The notes beneath the pieces are model-generated. The model saw only the letters and a list, made by a program, of their open reading frames with translations. It was not told where the DNA came from and searched no databases. The translations under genes and the position numbers were made by a program. A stretch of DNA of 64,000 nt from Ilex aquifolium (lineage: Eukaryota; Streptophyta; Magnoliopsida; Aquifoliales; Aquifoliaceae): NCBI GenBank assembly GCA_951799425.1, contig OX637402.1:18551844-18615843 (forward strand), written 5' to 3'. Below, in pieces: positions 1 to 12,491 of the stretch (its first letter is position 1; each line of letters begins with the position of its first letter).

Positions 1-536
1 GTGATTATGGCCCTGCGGGGTGTGATTGTGATTACAGCCCTGAGGGGTGTAATGGTTCGATATGAGTATGGATTTTAAATATCCAAATGTCACTTGTCAT
101 GTCACCAAGGTGACCCCAGTATGAGACCATGTTTGATAGAAATTGGCTATGTGACTTATCGAATTGGATTCTCGATTCTTTTATCTATGATTGTCTATCG
201 ATTGAATTATTTGGTATTTGATCATTTATATTCTTTTCTCGTTGAGCATATTGTTTCCTGTCATATTGTATACTTCCCCGCCTTTAATATTTTTCAAGAT
301 TATTTCGGAGGGAAGGACCAGAGTTGATATTTGATAAATCGAAGATGGAAGAATCTTGATATAATTTTTAACTTTGTATATTGAAGAGATTATTTTTATT
401 ATTTGGAGATCAAAATTGTGATTATAAATTTATTGAGGCAATTAAAGCTCTGGCCCTGTATTCGGAGATTTATTTGTGGCTTATTGTGATCAATTGATTT
501 AATCAAGTAATGGGTCCGGGAAACCGGGGCGTTACA
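1..536. mobile_element. LTR fragment, Ty3/gypsy-like, cut by the window start
   Basis: The stretch ends in GGGGCGTTACA at 526-536, the usual right end of plant LTRs that begin TGTAACGCCCC. Bases 1-55 hold two diverged copies of a short unit built on GTGATTAYGGCCCTG. The left end, internal region and target duplication lie outside the window, so the class is inferred from the terminus only. Confidence 0.45.
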
Positions 537-1204
537 TTAGTTCTCTCCCTTGGGACATGCTTGTTTACTGGATTTGGGGGTTTAGAAAAATAGTCTGATA
601 GACTCCGTAATTCTGTGTTTGGATAGTACTTTTAAACCCGAGATTTATATATCGACTCATAAGTGGCCCAGTGTATTAACCCCACATATATTGGGTTTGA
701 CAAACCCAAGAGGTGGGTATAATCATTTACAAAACAAATGTGTATTAATAATTGTGATAAATTCGTGGATCTCATATGTGTATATATTACTTATCAAATA
801 CAAGTATGAATATAATTTATATATGCATCTTATGGACATAAATGTGGGGGTTGAGTTTAAAAGGGTTTGATAAAATCAATCTAATCCCAATTCAATGCCC
901 TTCAGGATGAGGCTGCACTGCCTCTGGTTCGTGTTAAAAAAGTAATTTGAATCATTGGTTTTGAATTTTAAAAAAAAATATATATAAGAAATTATAAAAA
1001 GTATTTGCACATGACACATTTTTGATTCCTAAGCAGCTGAGATTCAAACTATGTTTGTGGTGCCTCATGAATTGCAATGAATGGTAGTTAGAGAAATGAA
1101 TGGTAGTTAGAGATAGTTCATTGTACCCTTACTACTGTAAATGTGACAATGAATGAGGGAGATTGGATATTGTGGAGTGAAATTCATTCAAATATATATA
1201 TCTA
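537..1204. other. AT-rich intergenic DNA, nothing recognised
   Basis: No gene or delimitable repeat seen. Short open frames here lack codon structure and splice context. Confidence 0.5.
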
Positions 1205-4200
1205 CTAGCGATAACTTCTGTCTGAAAGCACGGTGTAATTTAAGAAAAATTAAAAAAAAATGAACATCAATAGTGAACACAAAATAATCAAGCACTAAAT
1301 TTGGACGCACACTAAGTTAAGAGCCTAAACTACATCCTTTAATAAAATGGTTTCAAATAGGCAAATTGGATAGTGAATAAAACGTTGTTTAACAAACAAA
1401 ATTGGCAATAAACTTTATAAATTCAATGCAAACATGGTCCATAATTCAATTCAGTTGAACTTCGAATGCTCATTTTATCATCTTAAGCATATTATCCCTT
1501 TGCGAATTGATGTGATAGATATACACTTACCATAAGAACAAACAAAATGAGTTACAATCATATCATATCACCTTCATAATTTATCAGAACCTCCTTAGAT
1601 TAATTTCCAATACATATTGCTAAGCACTGTATAACTGAGGACTTTTTTAAACCTAAGCAAATCAGAAACATAACACAACTCCATCAAACCAAATACGAAG
1701 AGGAGAAAATGGCTCTAGTACTCTAATTATTTGTAAATAGAACAAAACAAAACAACTAAAAATATCCTCTCTTCAAAACAAAACAACTAAGAATATTACT
1801 CGGAACCTAAGCACATATTATAAACAACATGCTAAAATATTTTATGCAAAAGATTAGCAAAAATAAGTATGTACAATAAAACTACTCTTATCACAAATGC
1901 TTATTTTATATCTTTTTTTAAAAGCCACAAACGACAAAACTTGATATGATCACAGTAATAATTGATGTTGGAACTGGAAAAGATTTAGAAATTCCCTCTT
2001 TCCCCTAGCTTATTCTTTCCATTTTAGTTTTTTTCAATTTCTGTCCATTGTAACCATCCATCATTAACTAAAAAAATAGGACCCAACAAAACGTTACCCT
2101 TATGCTAAATTTTTGGATCTGTCTTTGATTCGTACATCTACTAAAATAGCCCACCAACAAATTTGGGACTGCCAAGAATTAGTGGCAATTAAGGAATGTT
2201 TAGAATCATTCTTTTTTTCATAACCTTACCATATCATATTACAAAAACACATGCCACAACACACCATTCAACTTTGGATTCAATTGGATATGGATCATTT
2301 GTGGAGTTCAAGAAAGATAAAAACTTGAAATTCAATAAAATCATTTAGCTCACTTAAGTTCAAGAGATCAATCAACAAAATACTAAAAAATGCAAAATTT
2401 TATGTTCTCTTCCTTTCCTACCAACCTAATAGAAGATACTCTTGTCATGACAACTCAGTCAAGTAGAGATGCTTAATTTTCAAACATAATTTATCTGGAG
2501 GAGAAAAAAAGACTGCATCATTGTTAGAATCCCATAAAAAAGCAACAATGCAAATAAATGATAAAATAATCTTCTCCTTATCCAACCAAAATTACAGTTA
2601 CATTGATAAATAAATTAATATACACAGTGTTTTAGACCATTTGACTGGACAAATTCAATGCAAAACGGGGGGTGTAAAAATAAAGGAAAATAAATATTTT
2701 CAATAAGCATCAAACATCAAACTTACCGGCAAAAAATAATTCGATACCGGGCCTGTGATTTCAAACTTCAAGCAAATTAGCAGCTGTGATTCCATTTGCA
2801 GAACTTGCAATAATTTGCAAACAAATACGCTAAGAAGCATCTAGCAAAGAAAAATTTGAGTGGCAATCCTACAAAGTTCGCGAGGGATTTGAAATGGCCA
2901 CTTTTAGTGAACATCAAGGAGAAAAATTAATTAAAGAAACAACTTATAACAATTGGATGTCCACCTAAACTCAATTATAAAAAATATGAACAATACAAAG
3001 TACAAATTAATGCGTGATCTAATTTGTAACGACCTCAATATTTCAGCGAATGAGGATGCGGTTCATATACGACACAAAGGGCTCTTTCACAATGCATAGG
3101 TCATGGCTATCCCAAGGAGATTGGGCTCTAATCTCACACAAAAAGGATAATCTACAATACTTACCAAAAACAGAAGAATAATATATGAATTTTGATACCA
3201 TGTAAAAGTTACATTATAATAAAAATCAATACTAATTACCAAGAATCAAGAAGCATAATCAACAATACCAAATAAAACTTACCAAAAAAAGAAGGATAAT
3301 ATATAAATCTTGGTACTGTACAAAAGTTATATTATAACAAAAATCAATTCCAATTACCAAGAATCAAGAAGGATAATCTACAATACCAATTACATTAAAC
3401 AGAGTCTTTAAACCTTAAGCAAATGCAGAGGTTTGGGGTTCATTTGAACCTTAAGTTTTTAAATCTCATTGAGTCATTGGTAATGGTTCCAAATTTTCAG
3501 GCCTAAAATTTTTCGTCCTCATGCCAAAAGCAATGGCCAAAAACTAAGAAATAAGCATTTGAACTCAATAACAAAAAATGAGAGCAAGATAAAAACGATG
3601 CAATTAAATTAAAATTCTAAAATCTCAAATGCCCCAACTAAAAAAGATGGAATAAAAAATATTGCATGTAATTTGATTCTTACAATTAAAAAACCCTAAT
3701 CAACCCTCTTGCTATGCTTTGTGATTTTTATTTTTTGCTCAAATTGAACCCCCTCATATTATGAAGGCCTAAGAAGCAATGTCCTAAAAAGGATAACGTG
3801 GAAAATAAACATTGAGATGACACAACAGATAGTTTGCTCATAGCCTTTGAACCTAAAACATCATGTAATTTTTTGCCCTTATAAAACTCTCAATTGTGTC
3901 TGTGTTGTGTGCATTCTATGCGTGTGTCCGATGGGTGTGCTATGTTATGTGTATATGTGCTACGTGTGCGATGGGGTGCAATGTGTGTGTGTGATGTATG
4001 TGTGTTTGTGTTGTAAAGAAGAGGAAGAAAAGAGAAGAATAAGAGAAGAGAAGAGTGGATGGGGAGTACACACACACACACACACACACATATATATCCC
4101 TTAATGGAAAACCCAATTTGAAAGCACTCAAATTAAAAAACCTAAATTAACACTCAAATTTGGCTGAGGGGTTTTGTGTGGGTTTGTATATGTGATGGCT

Positions 4201-4900
4201 GGGGGGTTTGGGTGTGTACTATTTGTGTATGAGAAGAGTAGAAGAAGGGAGGGAGAGGGTGGGAAAGAGATGTGCTTGTAGACAGCAGTGTGTTAACACA
4301 TAATGGTGTGTGAGGGTGCGAGGTGTGCGCATTGTGGGTGTGATTTGTGTGTGCGCGTGTCTCTCAAGCATTTCAACAAACACCTCATGGGCATTATGAT
4401 TGGGGTCTATGTTTTGAGCATTACATGGGAGGCAGAAAGAGGGGAGGGGAGGGGATAGAGAGAATTACCTAGGAGATGGTTGTGGTCTTGACAGTGGTGC
4501 TATGTGGTTGTGACGGTGGTGCTATGGCGGTGACGGTGGTGCTGGTAGGCTAAGAGAAAGAGAACCCATGAGTGTGTGGATGTGTGAAGAGCGTGGGTGT
4601 GTGTGTTCAGTGTGTTGTGGTGTGTGTTCCGTTTGTGTTTGTGTGCCGTTTGTGTTTGTGTGCGTAGGGGGTGGGTTGCGCAGAGGGGTATTAGAGGAGG
4701 GGGTCAGACGTAGAGGGGAGATTTTCAAAGAGGGGGAGAGCTTGGGTTGGGGGCGGTGTTCGCAGAGGGGAGAGTTGGGGACTGGTGCTAGTTTCTGTCA
4801 GAGGAGTGAGGGCAGTGATATGAGGGATGATGGGATGGATTTAGGGGGAAAAATGTGTGTAGGATAAAAATTCAAATGCCTAGCTAATTTATTATATAGA
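1205..4900 (-). mobile_element. Non-autonomous Helitron, 3.7 kb
   Basis: Read on the minus strand, the element starts TCTATATAATAAATTAG at 4900, preceded by A. It ends in CTAG at 1208-1205, followed by T, as expected for Helitron insertion between A and T. About ten bases inside the 3' end lies an imperfect hairpin around GTGCTTTCAGAC. Both ends resemble those of the 349-bp element at 53339-53687: the 5' ends share AATTTTTAT and CATTTTTCCCC, and the 3' ends share the GTGYYTTCAG core and TTAT before CTAGT. No Rep/helicase coding is present. The body is AT-rich with a TG/CA-rich part near the 5' end. Confidence 0.5.
3890..4700. repeat. TG/CA-rich low-complexity tract with (AC)n
   Basis: Long runs of TGTG and GTGTGY occur, with a clean (AC)n run near 4068-4090. 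The tract lies inside the minus-strand Helitron. Open frames here read as Cys/Val repeats or Thr/His repeats and are not genes. Confidence 0.75.
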
Positions 4901-4916
4901 TATTTATATCTATCTA

Positions 4917-7289
4917 TCTAGCTATATAATAAAGTAGCTAACTTTCTTTGTCTTTACATTTTCGCGGTTCAAATTACTTGATGATTATTGATTCGACAGT
5001 CCTCACCTCAGATTTTCCTAACACTCCTATCTATCATCTAACTATCTTCCCTTATCTCATATTAACTGATACAAAAGACTCTTATCTCTCATCTAATTCT
5101 ATCTCCCTTTCCCATATTATAATTGTCTCCCTATCCCATCCTAACTTTCTCCCTTCCTCACCCATTTTTAAAAATAACTTATCTGCCTCTACCGGAGACT
5201 CCTCTCTCCTCTAACTCTCTATCATTTTTAAAAGCAAATAACTTATCTATCCCTTATCTCAATTGCTAACTCACCCGACACACCTCCAGCAAGTCTAACT
5301 ATCTCCCGATACCCCTTTCTCTCTTTCCCTTCCTCTTTCTCTTTACCTTGCCCCTACAACACACACCGAACCCCCCACTGCAACACATACCACACCGGAG
5401 TAACACCCTCTCCCTTCCTCTTTGTCTCTACCTTGTGCCTGCAACACACACCGAACCACCCACTGCAACACAACGCACACCAGCAACACCACTAGGAGTC
5501 CAGGTATCTCCCTCTGGATCTTCTCTTTCTTTCTCTCTCTCTAACTATGCGTGTGTTTTGTGTGAGTGTCTATTCTGGGTTTTTTGTGCCTCTGTGTTTT
5601 GGGTTTCTTCCCTTCTCTCTCTATCTCGCTCTTTCTTTCTCTGTGTTCTGGGTTTTATGTGTGTGTGTGCCTGTGTGTTAATGTGTGTGTGATCGAAATA
5701 TGTCATGTCTAAGATACATTCTTTATTCAAAAAAAATTGCAGCACCATAGCATGCATAACAAGTGATTTAAAATATATGTTACTAATTAACAATTATGTT
5801 CAAGCATTCCAAATAAATAAACTATTAGATCATATTTGTAATTGACTAATTTCGTGGAGTCCATTATAAAATCTCAACCTATTTTATTTTCGTGATGCTA
5901 TCAAATTCAAGATCCAAAAGCGTCATTGAAGGAAGAAGATTAAGTGCCAAAGTAACATCATTCAACCTCCATATACATGTTCATGCTTATGACAAAGGTA
6001 ATGACCTAGACACTTAAGATGAACCCTTAGTTATTTTAACTTAGATTGATTAGAATGAAAATGAAATTAGAGGCAGTTCGATTATGATTCCTAGGTGATT
6101 TTAAAAGAAAAGATTTTTCAAACAATTTATAAGTTTTGAAAACATAGTTTGAGTCAAAATCGGACTCTCTTTGAGCAACATTCTTTAGTGTCCAAGAAGA
6201 CAAATTTTTGTATGATTTTATGCTTAAAAACATGTAGGGACCAATCTACGCTCGCTAGCCTTTGCTAGAGCAAAGAAATGAAAGAAAGACATAGAAGGTA
6301 GAACAAGGCTCGCTCAACCAGTGCCTGACTTAGTCTTGTTTGAAATGTTGGTTTCACTCCAGCGACAATTGTCCTTTGACTGCCCTCCTACCGATCGGGT
6401 GGTCGTTCATGAATTTGAGTTTTCTTATTTACTAAGACTACCTTTATTTCAAACTTATAAATTAGGGAGAGTCTTTCCCACACCTAGATTAAGCCTCTAG
6501 TAAGATTTTCAAGAAAGAAAATCATACTTCTACCTTGAGAGCTTCCACCACAACCTAGATTCCTAAGACCCTAAAACATACCACTAGAGATTCTATCCAA
6601 CCTCACAATTGGAGTTGAAGATCTTGATGATTTAATAAATCTATTGGTGTGTGCATACTAAAGATTGTTGGCTTGCCATAATTGGTCAAGGCCTAGACAT
6701 ACCATGCAGCAGAGAAGTCCAAATGAAGCTATACTAGATGTCAAAGGAGGAAATTAATTTAACCTCCTTTCAAAGAATGGTATTTTGGAGTTTCAAAAAA
6801 ATAGTAGACTTAACTATTTATTAGTAAGATTAAAAACGGACTTATCTCCAAATAAGTTTCTTTGACGGACTAAACTCATTATAAGACTCTTGAGGATGAC
6901 TGAGCCCTAATTTTCACTTTCTAATTTCACTTATGGGCCAAAATTAGTACAATAATAAATCTTGAATTGAGTAAGATTCTAATAGGAATTTACGTTGAAT
7001 AACATTTCAACTAACACTAACATGTCTCTTTGCTTTGATTTGAGTTTAATGTTTAATGTGGTCTTAAAGTCCTCAATGATTTTTTTTTTTTTAATATTAG
7101 GGTACATGCCCCTTTTAAATTCTAGAAAACAACTTAATTCGTGGTTAGAGTGGTTTTTTAGGGTGATGTGGTCAAAGACCACTTGTTTTTTTAAATATTT
7201 AAAACAATAAAAATCTTATAATCTACATAGCAAAAATATTTTATACTATGTGATATTCAAAAAAGTTCACGTGCAACACACGTGTGCGT
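4917..7289 (+). other. AT-rich and pyrimidine-rich DNA, possible second Helitron 5' end
   Basis: At 4917 the plus strand reads A|TCTAGCTATATAATAAAG, facing away from the 5' end of the minus-strand Helitron 16 bp to its left. Shortly after comes TTTTCGCGGTT, also present near 7357. A hairpin CACGTG-CAACA-CACGTG lies at 7269-7285 and could be a Helitron 3' end, but no CTRR follows. CT-rich simple sequence fills 5270-5650. No gene is visible. Confidence 0.3.
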
Positions 7290-7529
7290 TCACTATATAA
7301 ATAAAATACAATACAATTCAAATCTCACAAGATAAACAAAATGACGTTTACTTTTCGCGGTTGAGATCGTTTTAAATTTTACTTTAAAGCTAATTTGACG
7401 GTTAATATTAACTCTCCAAATTTAATAGGGAAAATAGACCTCTAATAGAGTGTTTGTGGTGACTTTTTAAAAGTATTTCTACAACTTATAACTTTTCATA
7501 AGTACTTTAAAAAAAAAATTAGTACTTGG

Positions 7530-9676
7530 AACAACCCCACCTGCACCCCCACTGCCCCACCGCCATCACCACTACCACTGCTGCAACAACCCCCAGCACT
7601 AGCACCCCCACCGCCCCACCACTACCCCTACCACCATCACTATTGTCACCCCACCACCACTGCCACTGCCCCACCACCATCAACTCTACCACCACCTTCG
7701 CCACCTAACATCCATAACTACCCTCCCCCCCCCCCCCCCAATTACCACCACCACCACCATCACCCTCACCACTACCACCACCACCCCCATCACCATCACC
7801 ACTACCACAACCACCACCATCGTCACTGCTTCAACTTTAATTATGTAAACTCAAGCGTAGGTTGAGCGAAGTAATATAATTCTCGGAATACCGAGGTCGA
7901 TCTCTCAAGGAATTGTAACAAGAAAACAATCACACAAAACTAAAACAAACTAAAAGATGGATCATCAGTTCAAAGATGTGTTGAGTGAAGAAAATTGATT
8001 TGAGTAATTTAAAACAAGATAATAAATATACTAGAGCATCGGGTATCCCCCTTTCAATTACATACGATAACGATTAAAGAATCAAACTTTAACTTGAAAC
8101 AAGAACAAGATGTCGGTTGATTCAAGAAACAAATCAAGGAAGAGAATCAAAAGTTATAATCAATGGATTATTCAGGAACCTAAACAACCGTCCAATTATA
8201 TTATTTTATGAACTAATGATAATTACTTCAAGCGTAAAATAATTAGTTATTTACTCACAGGGAAATTCAAGCAATTGATGTACATGACACAACAACTCAA
8301 GGATTTTTACAGAGTAAAAACTCTGCTAAAAGATTAGAAGTAAAATTAACAAAATATCATAAATCATTCAAATCGAATTCAATAACATTACCGTACTTCA
8401 TTGAAAAGTTCTCCCTTAGCCCTAGTTTAGCCAGACATGATCAATCAAGAGATAAACTAATAATAAAAGAATTCTTCCAAAACAAAAAGGTCCCCTATTA
8501 CAAGATCTTCAATTCCTATTTATACTTTATTCCCCCAAAAAGATTGACTTGGAGTGAAACTCTTAATCTGGCGTTGGCAGATCACCCACAAGCGTCCGGA
8601 CGCGTGTTCTTCAACCGTCCGGACGCAACTTCCAGTATACTCTTTCCTCAGTTCCTTGCCTTTCTTCCACTTACGTCCGGACGCAAGGGGTTGTCCCGTC
8701 CGGACGCGTATTCCAGTAGGTTTCCTCCTCAGCTATGCTTCATCACTCATTACTTTCTTTCAATCTGATGCTATTCCTCTGCAAAATACACACAATTAGC
8801 ATATCAACTATTCTTTAACTAATTAACCATATTTATCATACTTTCATGACTAAATAATTAATCTTTCCCAATAATAAATGTAACTATTGGATCTCAATCA
8901 GTCACTGCCCTACCACCACATTTATCACAACAACCATTATCACCATCATCATTGTCGTCGTCGTCGTCGCCGCCGCCACGACCACCACCACCACACCTAT
9001 CGCCCCACTACCACCATCACCACGACCCTCACCACTACTATCACCACCCCACCACTGCTACCGATATCACTATCACTATCGCTACCCTACCACCCCTACA
9101 ATCACCATCACTACCACCCCTACCGTTATCACCATTCCCACCACAACCACTACCGTCACCATAACCACACCTATCGCCTCACTACCACCATCACCACTAC
9201 CCCCACCACCACCAATGCTACCGCCACCCCCACCCCCACCGCCATCATCCTCATTACCACCATCGCCACTACCATTGCCACCCCCACGACCCCTATCGTC
9301 ACTCTACCACCCCCATCGTCACCCTACCACCACCGCTACTATCCCACAATCACCCCTACCACCACCGCCTCTGCCACCCCACCACCATTACGACCACCGC
9401 CCTCACCCCACCCCCACTACCCCACCGCTACCCTCACCACCACCACCACCCTCCGTCATCGCCCCCCATCACTGCCAGCTACTGTCACCCACCCATACCA
9501 CACCTACCACCACCACTCGTCATCGCCCATAACTCCTACCACCCATTGTCACCACCCCCACCATTACCATTATCGTTTTCACCCATGGCTACCGCCAACA
9601 CCACGGTCGTCGCCACCCACCACAACCACTGTCGCCCATCGCCATTACCACCGCTCACCCACTACTATTGCTGCTT
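7530..9676 (+). repeat. CCA/CAC-rich low-complexity tract, interrupted
   Basis: Imperfect CAC/CCA/CCG trinucleotide repeats cover 7530-7826 and 8906-9676, with the solo LTR between. A 263-codon open frame (8887-9678) and others are Thr/His/Pro repeats produced by the low complexity. Confidence 0.8.
7827..8900 (-). mobile_element. Solo LTR with 5-bp target duplication GTCAC
   Basis: The insert runs TGCTTCAAC...CTCAATCA and is flanked by GTCAC at 7822-7826 and 8901-8905, with the CAC-rich host resuming at once. No internal region, primer site or second LTR remains, so it is an LTR-LTR recombination product. Minus orientation is inferred from the end near 7880-7915, which in reverse complement resembles the 3' part of other plant LTRs (CTTGAGAGATCGACCTCGG). 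Four copies of the palindrome CGTCCGGACGC lie at 8593-8707. Confidence 0.8.
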
Positions 9677-9795
9677 AAATTTATTTATTTCTCCACTATG
9701 TTTATGATTTGATTTTGGGTGTGAATACAAATATGTTTATTGTTGACTATTTTTTTTACTATTTCGTGCCTAAAGACACAATGAAACATAAAATT

Positions 9796-10295
9796 CGAGG
9801 CCTGACTATGACTAAAGTGTCCTTAGATAGCGCATGTTGGTTCTCCCTATCTTAGACTCCTCTAGACGGCTTCCCTAACGCGTAAGATTGTTATGGCCAT
9901 GATTTGAAAGGAATTTTACATTTGGTTGCCCTTTATACTCTTTGTATTCATCCACAAAAAAAATTATATCTAAATATTTAATTTTATTATATACTATATA
10001 TTTATATAAATATAATTCGAATATAATTTTAATTAGGTCGGATACACTGAGTTCGATCTTGAATTCGAATTAAACTATTCTGATTTGCATCAAAATTCAA
10101 TTCATTAGATTATCTCTTTAAAATTTAAATGGGTTTTTGGGTTACTGTCTCTTTAAATGGGCTTGGACAATGTCCATTTTGCAACACGAGACATAACCCA
10201 TTAGAGTAAGCCTTCACACATCACTCTAGAGATTATGATTGGACTGAACCCAACTCTAGTAAGCCCATCAGTTTCAGCCCCCACACATCTCTAAT
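9796..10295. other. AT-rich intergenic DNA, nothing recognised
   Basis: Mixed AT-rich sequence without a coding pattern or clear terminal repeats. Confidence 0.5.
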
Positions 10296-10600
10296 AAAAG
10301 GTGATAACTGAAACGAGGTAATTGGGTTCGGTTAAGATAAAACTCGGCTCGATTTCGACACGTGTTTTAAATGATCTGAGCTTGATTAATTTTTTAGATT
10401 CGTTTAGAAAAACGATCCTAAAAAAGGCTCGGTTCAAGTTCGTAAAATTCGGCTCATTTTATGTAAAATAATCAATCTATTTGGGCTTGGTTTGGATTCT
10501 AAACGAGCCGAGTTTGAACAATTTTGTAGGCTCGTTTAGAAAAACAAGTTCGCCAAACTCGGACTCAAGCTTACAAAATTTAGCTCGATTAATACTCTTA
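10296..10600. mobile_element. hAT-type MITE rich in GCTCG motifs
   Basis: It is flanked by TCTCTAAT (10288-10295) and TCTCTAAC (10601-10608), an 8-bp target duplication with one mismatch. The interior repeats CTCGGCTCGA/CGTTTAGAAAAAC motifs on both strands. It is alignable over most of its length to the copy at 50369-50632. Confidence 0.6.
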
Positions 10601-10868
10601 TCTCTAACGTTTTGTAACTTTTTTTTTTCCAGTTATTTGTTTAAAGAAAAAAAATTATTAAAAAAAAACTAAACATTGTTTCGTAAAGTGACCAGGATTC
10701 AATTTAGCATATAAATAATAATTTATATGCACATATATGTTTATTATAAACTTAGTCAAGAAAAAAAAAAAGAAAATACAACATAAAAAAATACTTTAAA
10801 AAGCGTTACTAAACAATACCTTTCTATATTTTCAAGGCAACAAAAAAAACCTATTTTTTATATTGAGC

Positions 10869-11015
10869 AATGCTATTGAGACCTAATTTGTTGACTTAAT
10901 TCAGTATGAACTTTGAATTAACTATGAGCTCCATCAAATATTGAAACTTGGTGTTGATCCAATAGTTTGAATAAAACAACATCATTAGGCTAGATTTTTA
11001 GGTCTAAATAACATT
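10869..11015. mobile_element. Small MITE, AATGCTATT family
   Basis: The left end AATGCTATTGAGACCTAA pairs with the right end, whose complement reads AATGTTATTTAGACCTAA. The element at 26613-26789 has the same ends. Flanks suggest but do not prove a degenerate 9-bp duplication. Confidence 0.55.
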
Positions 11016-11038
11016 AGTCTTTTCCATTTAAAAGAGTA

Positions 11039-11276
11039 AATATTTGGTGTAACGGTTATACCCCGTCAGCATTATCACGTAATATAACTGTCTAATGATA
11101 AGTCATCAAATAGAAAAAGTGAATCTCACTTATTTAAATAACTACCCCTACATGTAAGATAAGGATAATAACCACCCTATGTAAAAAAAGTGAGATCACT
11201 TTGTTCACTTATTTATTTAAGATTAAATAGTTATTCTATATGACAATATTGACGTGATGTAACCGTTGTAAATATT
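11039..11276. mobile_element. Inverted-repeat element (MITE-like)
   Basis: Left arm AATATTTGGTGTAACGG and the complement of the right arm AATATTTACAACGG form an imperfect inverted repeat that continues through CGTCA. No convincing target duplication was found. Related short palindromes recur near 13990-14050. Confidence 0.45.
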
Positions 11277-11612
11277 CATTATAACGGTAATATCATATTA
11301 TCGATAACATGATATCACCAAGCAATAAAAATACACTATGTTGGATAAGTCACTCCCTTTTTGAATTCGAGAACCTCATATTAGAACGAATAACCATTTA
11401 CCCAAAAAAAAAAAACCAACAACAATGTGAATGACCCTTTCTCACAGGCAATGTTCCTGTTTCTTCCCTTACTTCACCTACATCTTGTTGTGTTCCCACT
11501 TAGAATAGGACCAGGACCAACACAGGGAGAAAATATTTATTACAATGATGATATCACATTAACATTATTATATGGTATCGTCATATAATAATATATAGAT
11601 AAATAAAGAAAT

Positions 11613-12348
11613 GGGTGTGGCTATTCCCACCATACAAATTTCTGTTTCTACCCCATTAAACTATAAATAATAAAATACTAAATTCACCTTTTTTATACCC
11701 ACATCATAAGTAACTAAACTCACCTCATTCTATACTCACCACATTAATAATAAAACTTATCTCAATCTTTACCTTTAGGTTTCTTTCTATATCCATCTCA
11801 CACACATACATAAAATATACTCGACTAGATTTCACTATGGGTTTCTTTTCATGCAAATTGCTTCAATAGTCTCCGTTCGATCTCTATCTTCTCCGATCTC
11901 ATCATCGAAATAGTACTCCAATTCCTCTCCGGGCTTCTCTTTATTTGAAATTCGCAAGTTTCTTCACACATAATTTCTCAATATACAGAAAGAAATCTCT
12001 TGAAATCTTCATTGTAGGTCGCATCTAAAGTTAAGTTTCTTGAAAAAGAAAAGAAAAAGATCATCAAATCTCTCTCCTCGCATCACATAGTCTATATATA
12101 ATTGTTTATTCAATTTTAGTAGATAATCTAGTTGAGTAAATTTTGTCTAGACTATCTGAGATGGGGTATATAAAGAAATTCTAAAAGTAAAGATTGAGAG
12201 AAGTTTAGTTATTAATAGAGTGAGTATAGAATGTGATGAATTTAATGACTAATGTGGTGGGTATAAATAGGGTGAACTTAGTAGTTTTATAATTTATAGT
12301 TTAATGGGGGTGAGAATAGAGATTTGTGGGGTGAGAATAGACTCACCC
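11613..12348. mobile_element. Mutator-type MITE with perfect 9-bp target duplication
   Basis: TAAAGAAAT occurs at 11604-11612 and again at 12349-12357. Between them lies an element with long terminal inverted repeats of roughly 170 bp: GGGTGTGGCTATTCCCACC on the left, against GGGTGAGTCTATTCTCACC read from the right. Long TIRs with a 9-bp duplication are the signature of MULEs. The central 380 bp (about 11790-12170) is less AT-rich and contains repeated TCTCCGATCTC-like sequence. It could be captured host DNA, but I cannot identify a source gene. No transposase is encoded. Confidence 0.85.
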
Positions 12349-12491
12349 TAAAGAAATTGATCCCACATAAATCAATAATTTTATGTGTTGGAAATAATTT
12401 GATTTATAATGTTAGTAAAGAGTTATTTGGATTTATGTTTTACAAGAACATTTTAATATCATATAAAAAACAAATAAATAACAATGAACAT

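Larger units (their letters stand above)
7290..9795 (+). mobile_element. Helitron-like element, CAC-rich, split by a solo LTR
   Basis: The left 230 bp and the right 120 bp match, in reverse complement, the two flanks of the GGT-rich tract at 51573-52130. Matches include GGTTGAGATCGTTTTAAATT near 7361 and AATACAAATATGTTTATTGT near 9724. The right end has a degenerate hairpin around GTGCCTAAAGACAC at 9759-9772, where the other copy has a perfect hairpin plus CTAGT. The exact 5' end is uncertain: TCACTATATAAAT at 7290 lacks the preceding A. Confidence 0.4.

Noticed and set aside
4568..4867. Cysteine/valine-rich 99-codon frame
   Set aside because: Translation of GTGT low-complexity sequence within the minus-strand Helitron.
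8887..9678. 263-codon open frame
   Set aside because: Thr/His/Pro repeats from a CAC-rich tract; no domain, continues frame-independent on the same strand.
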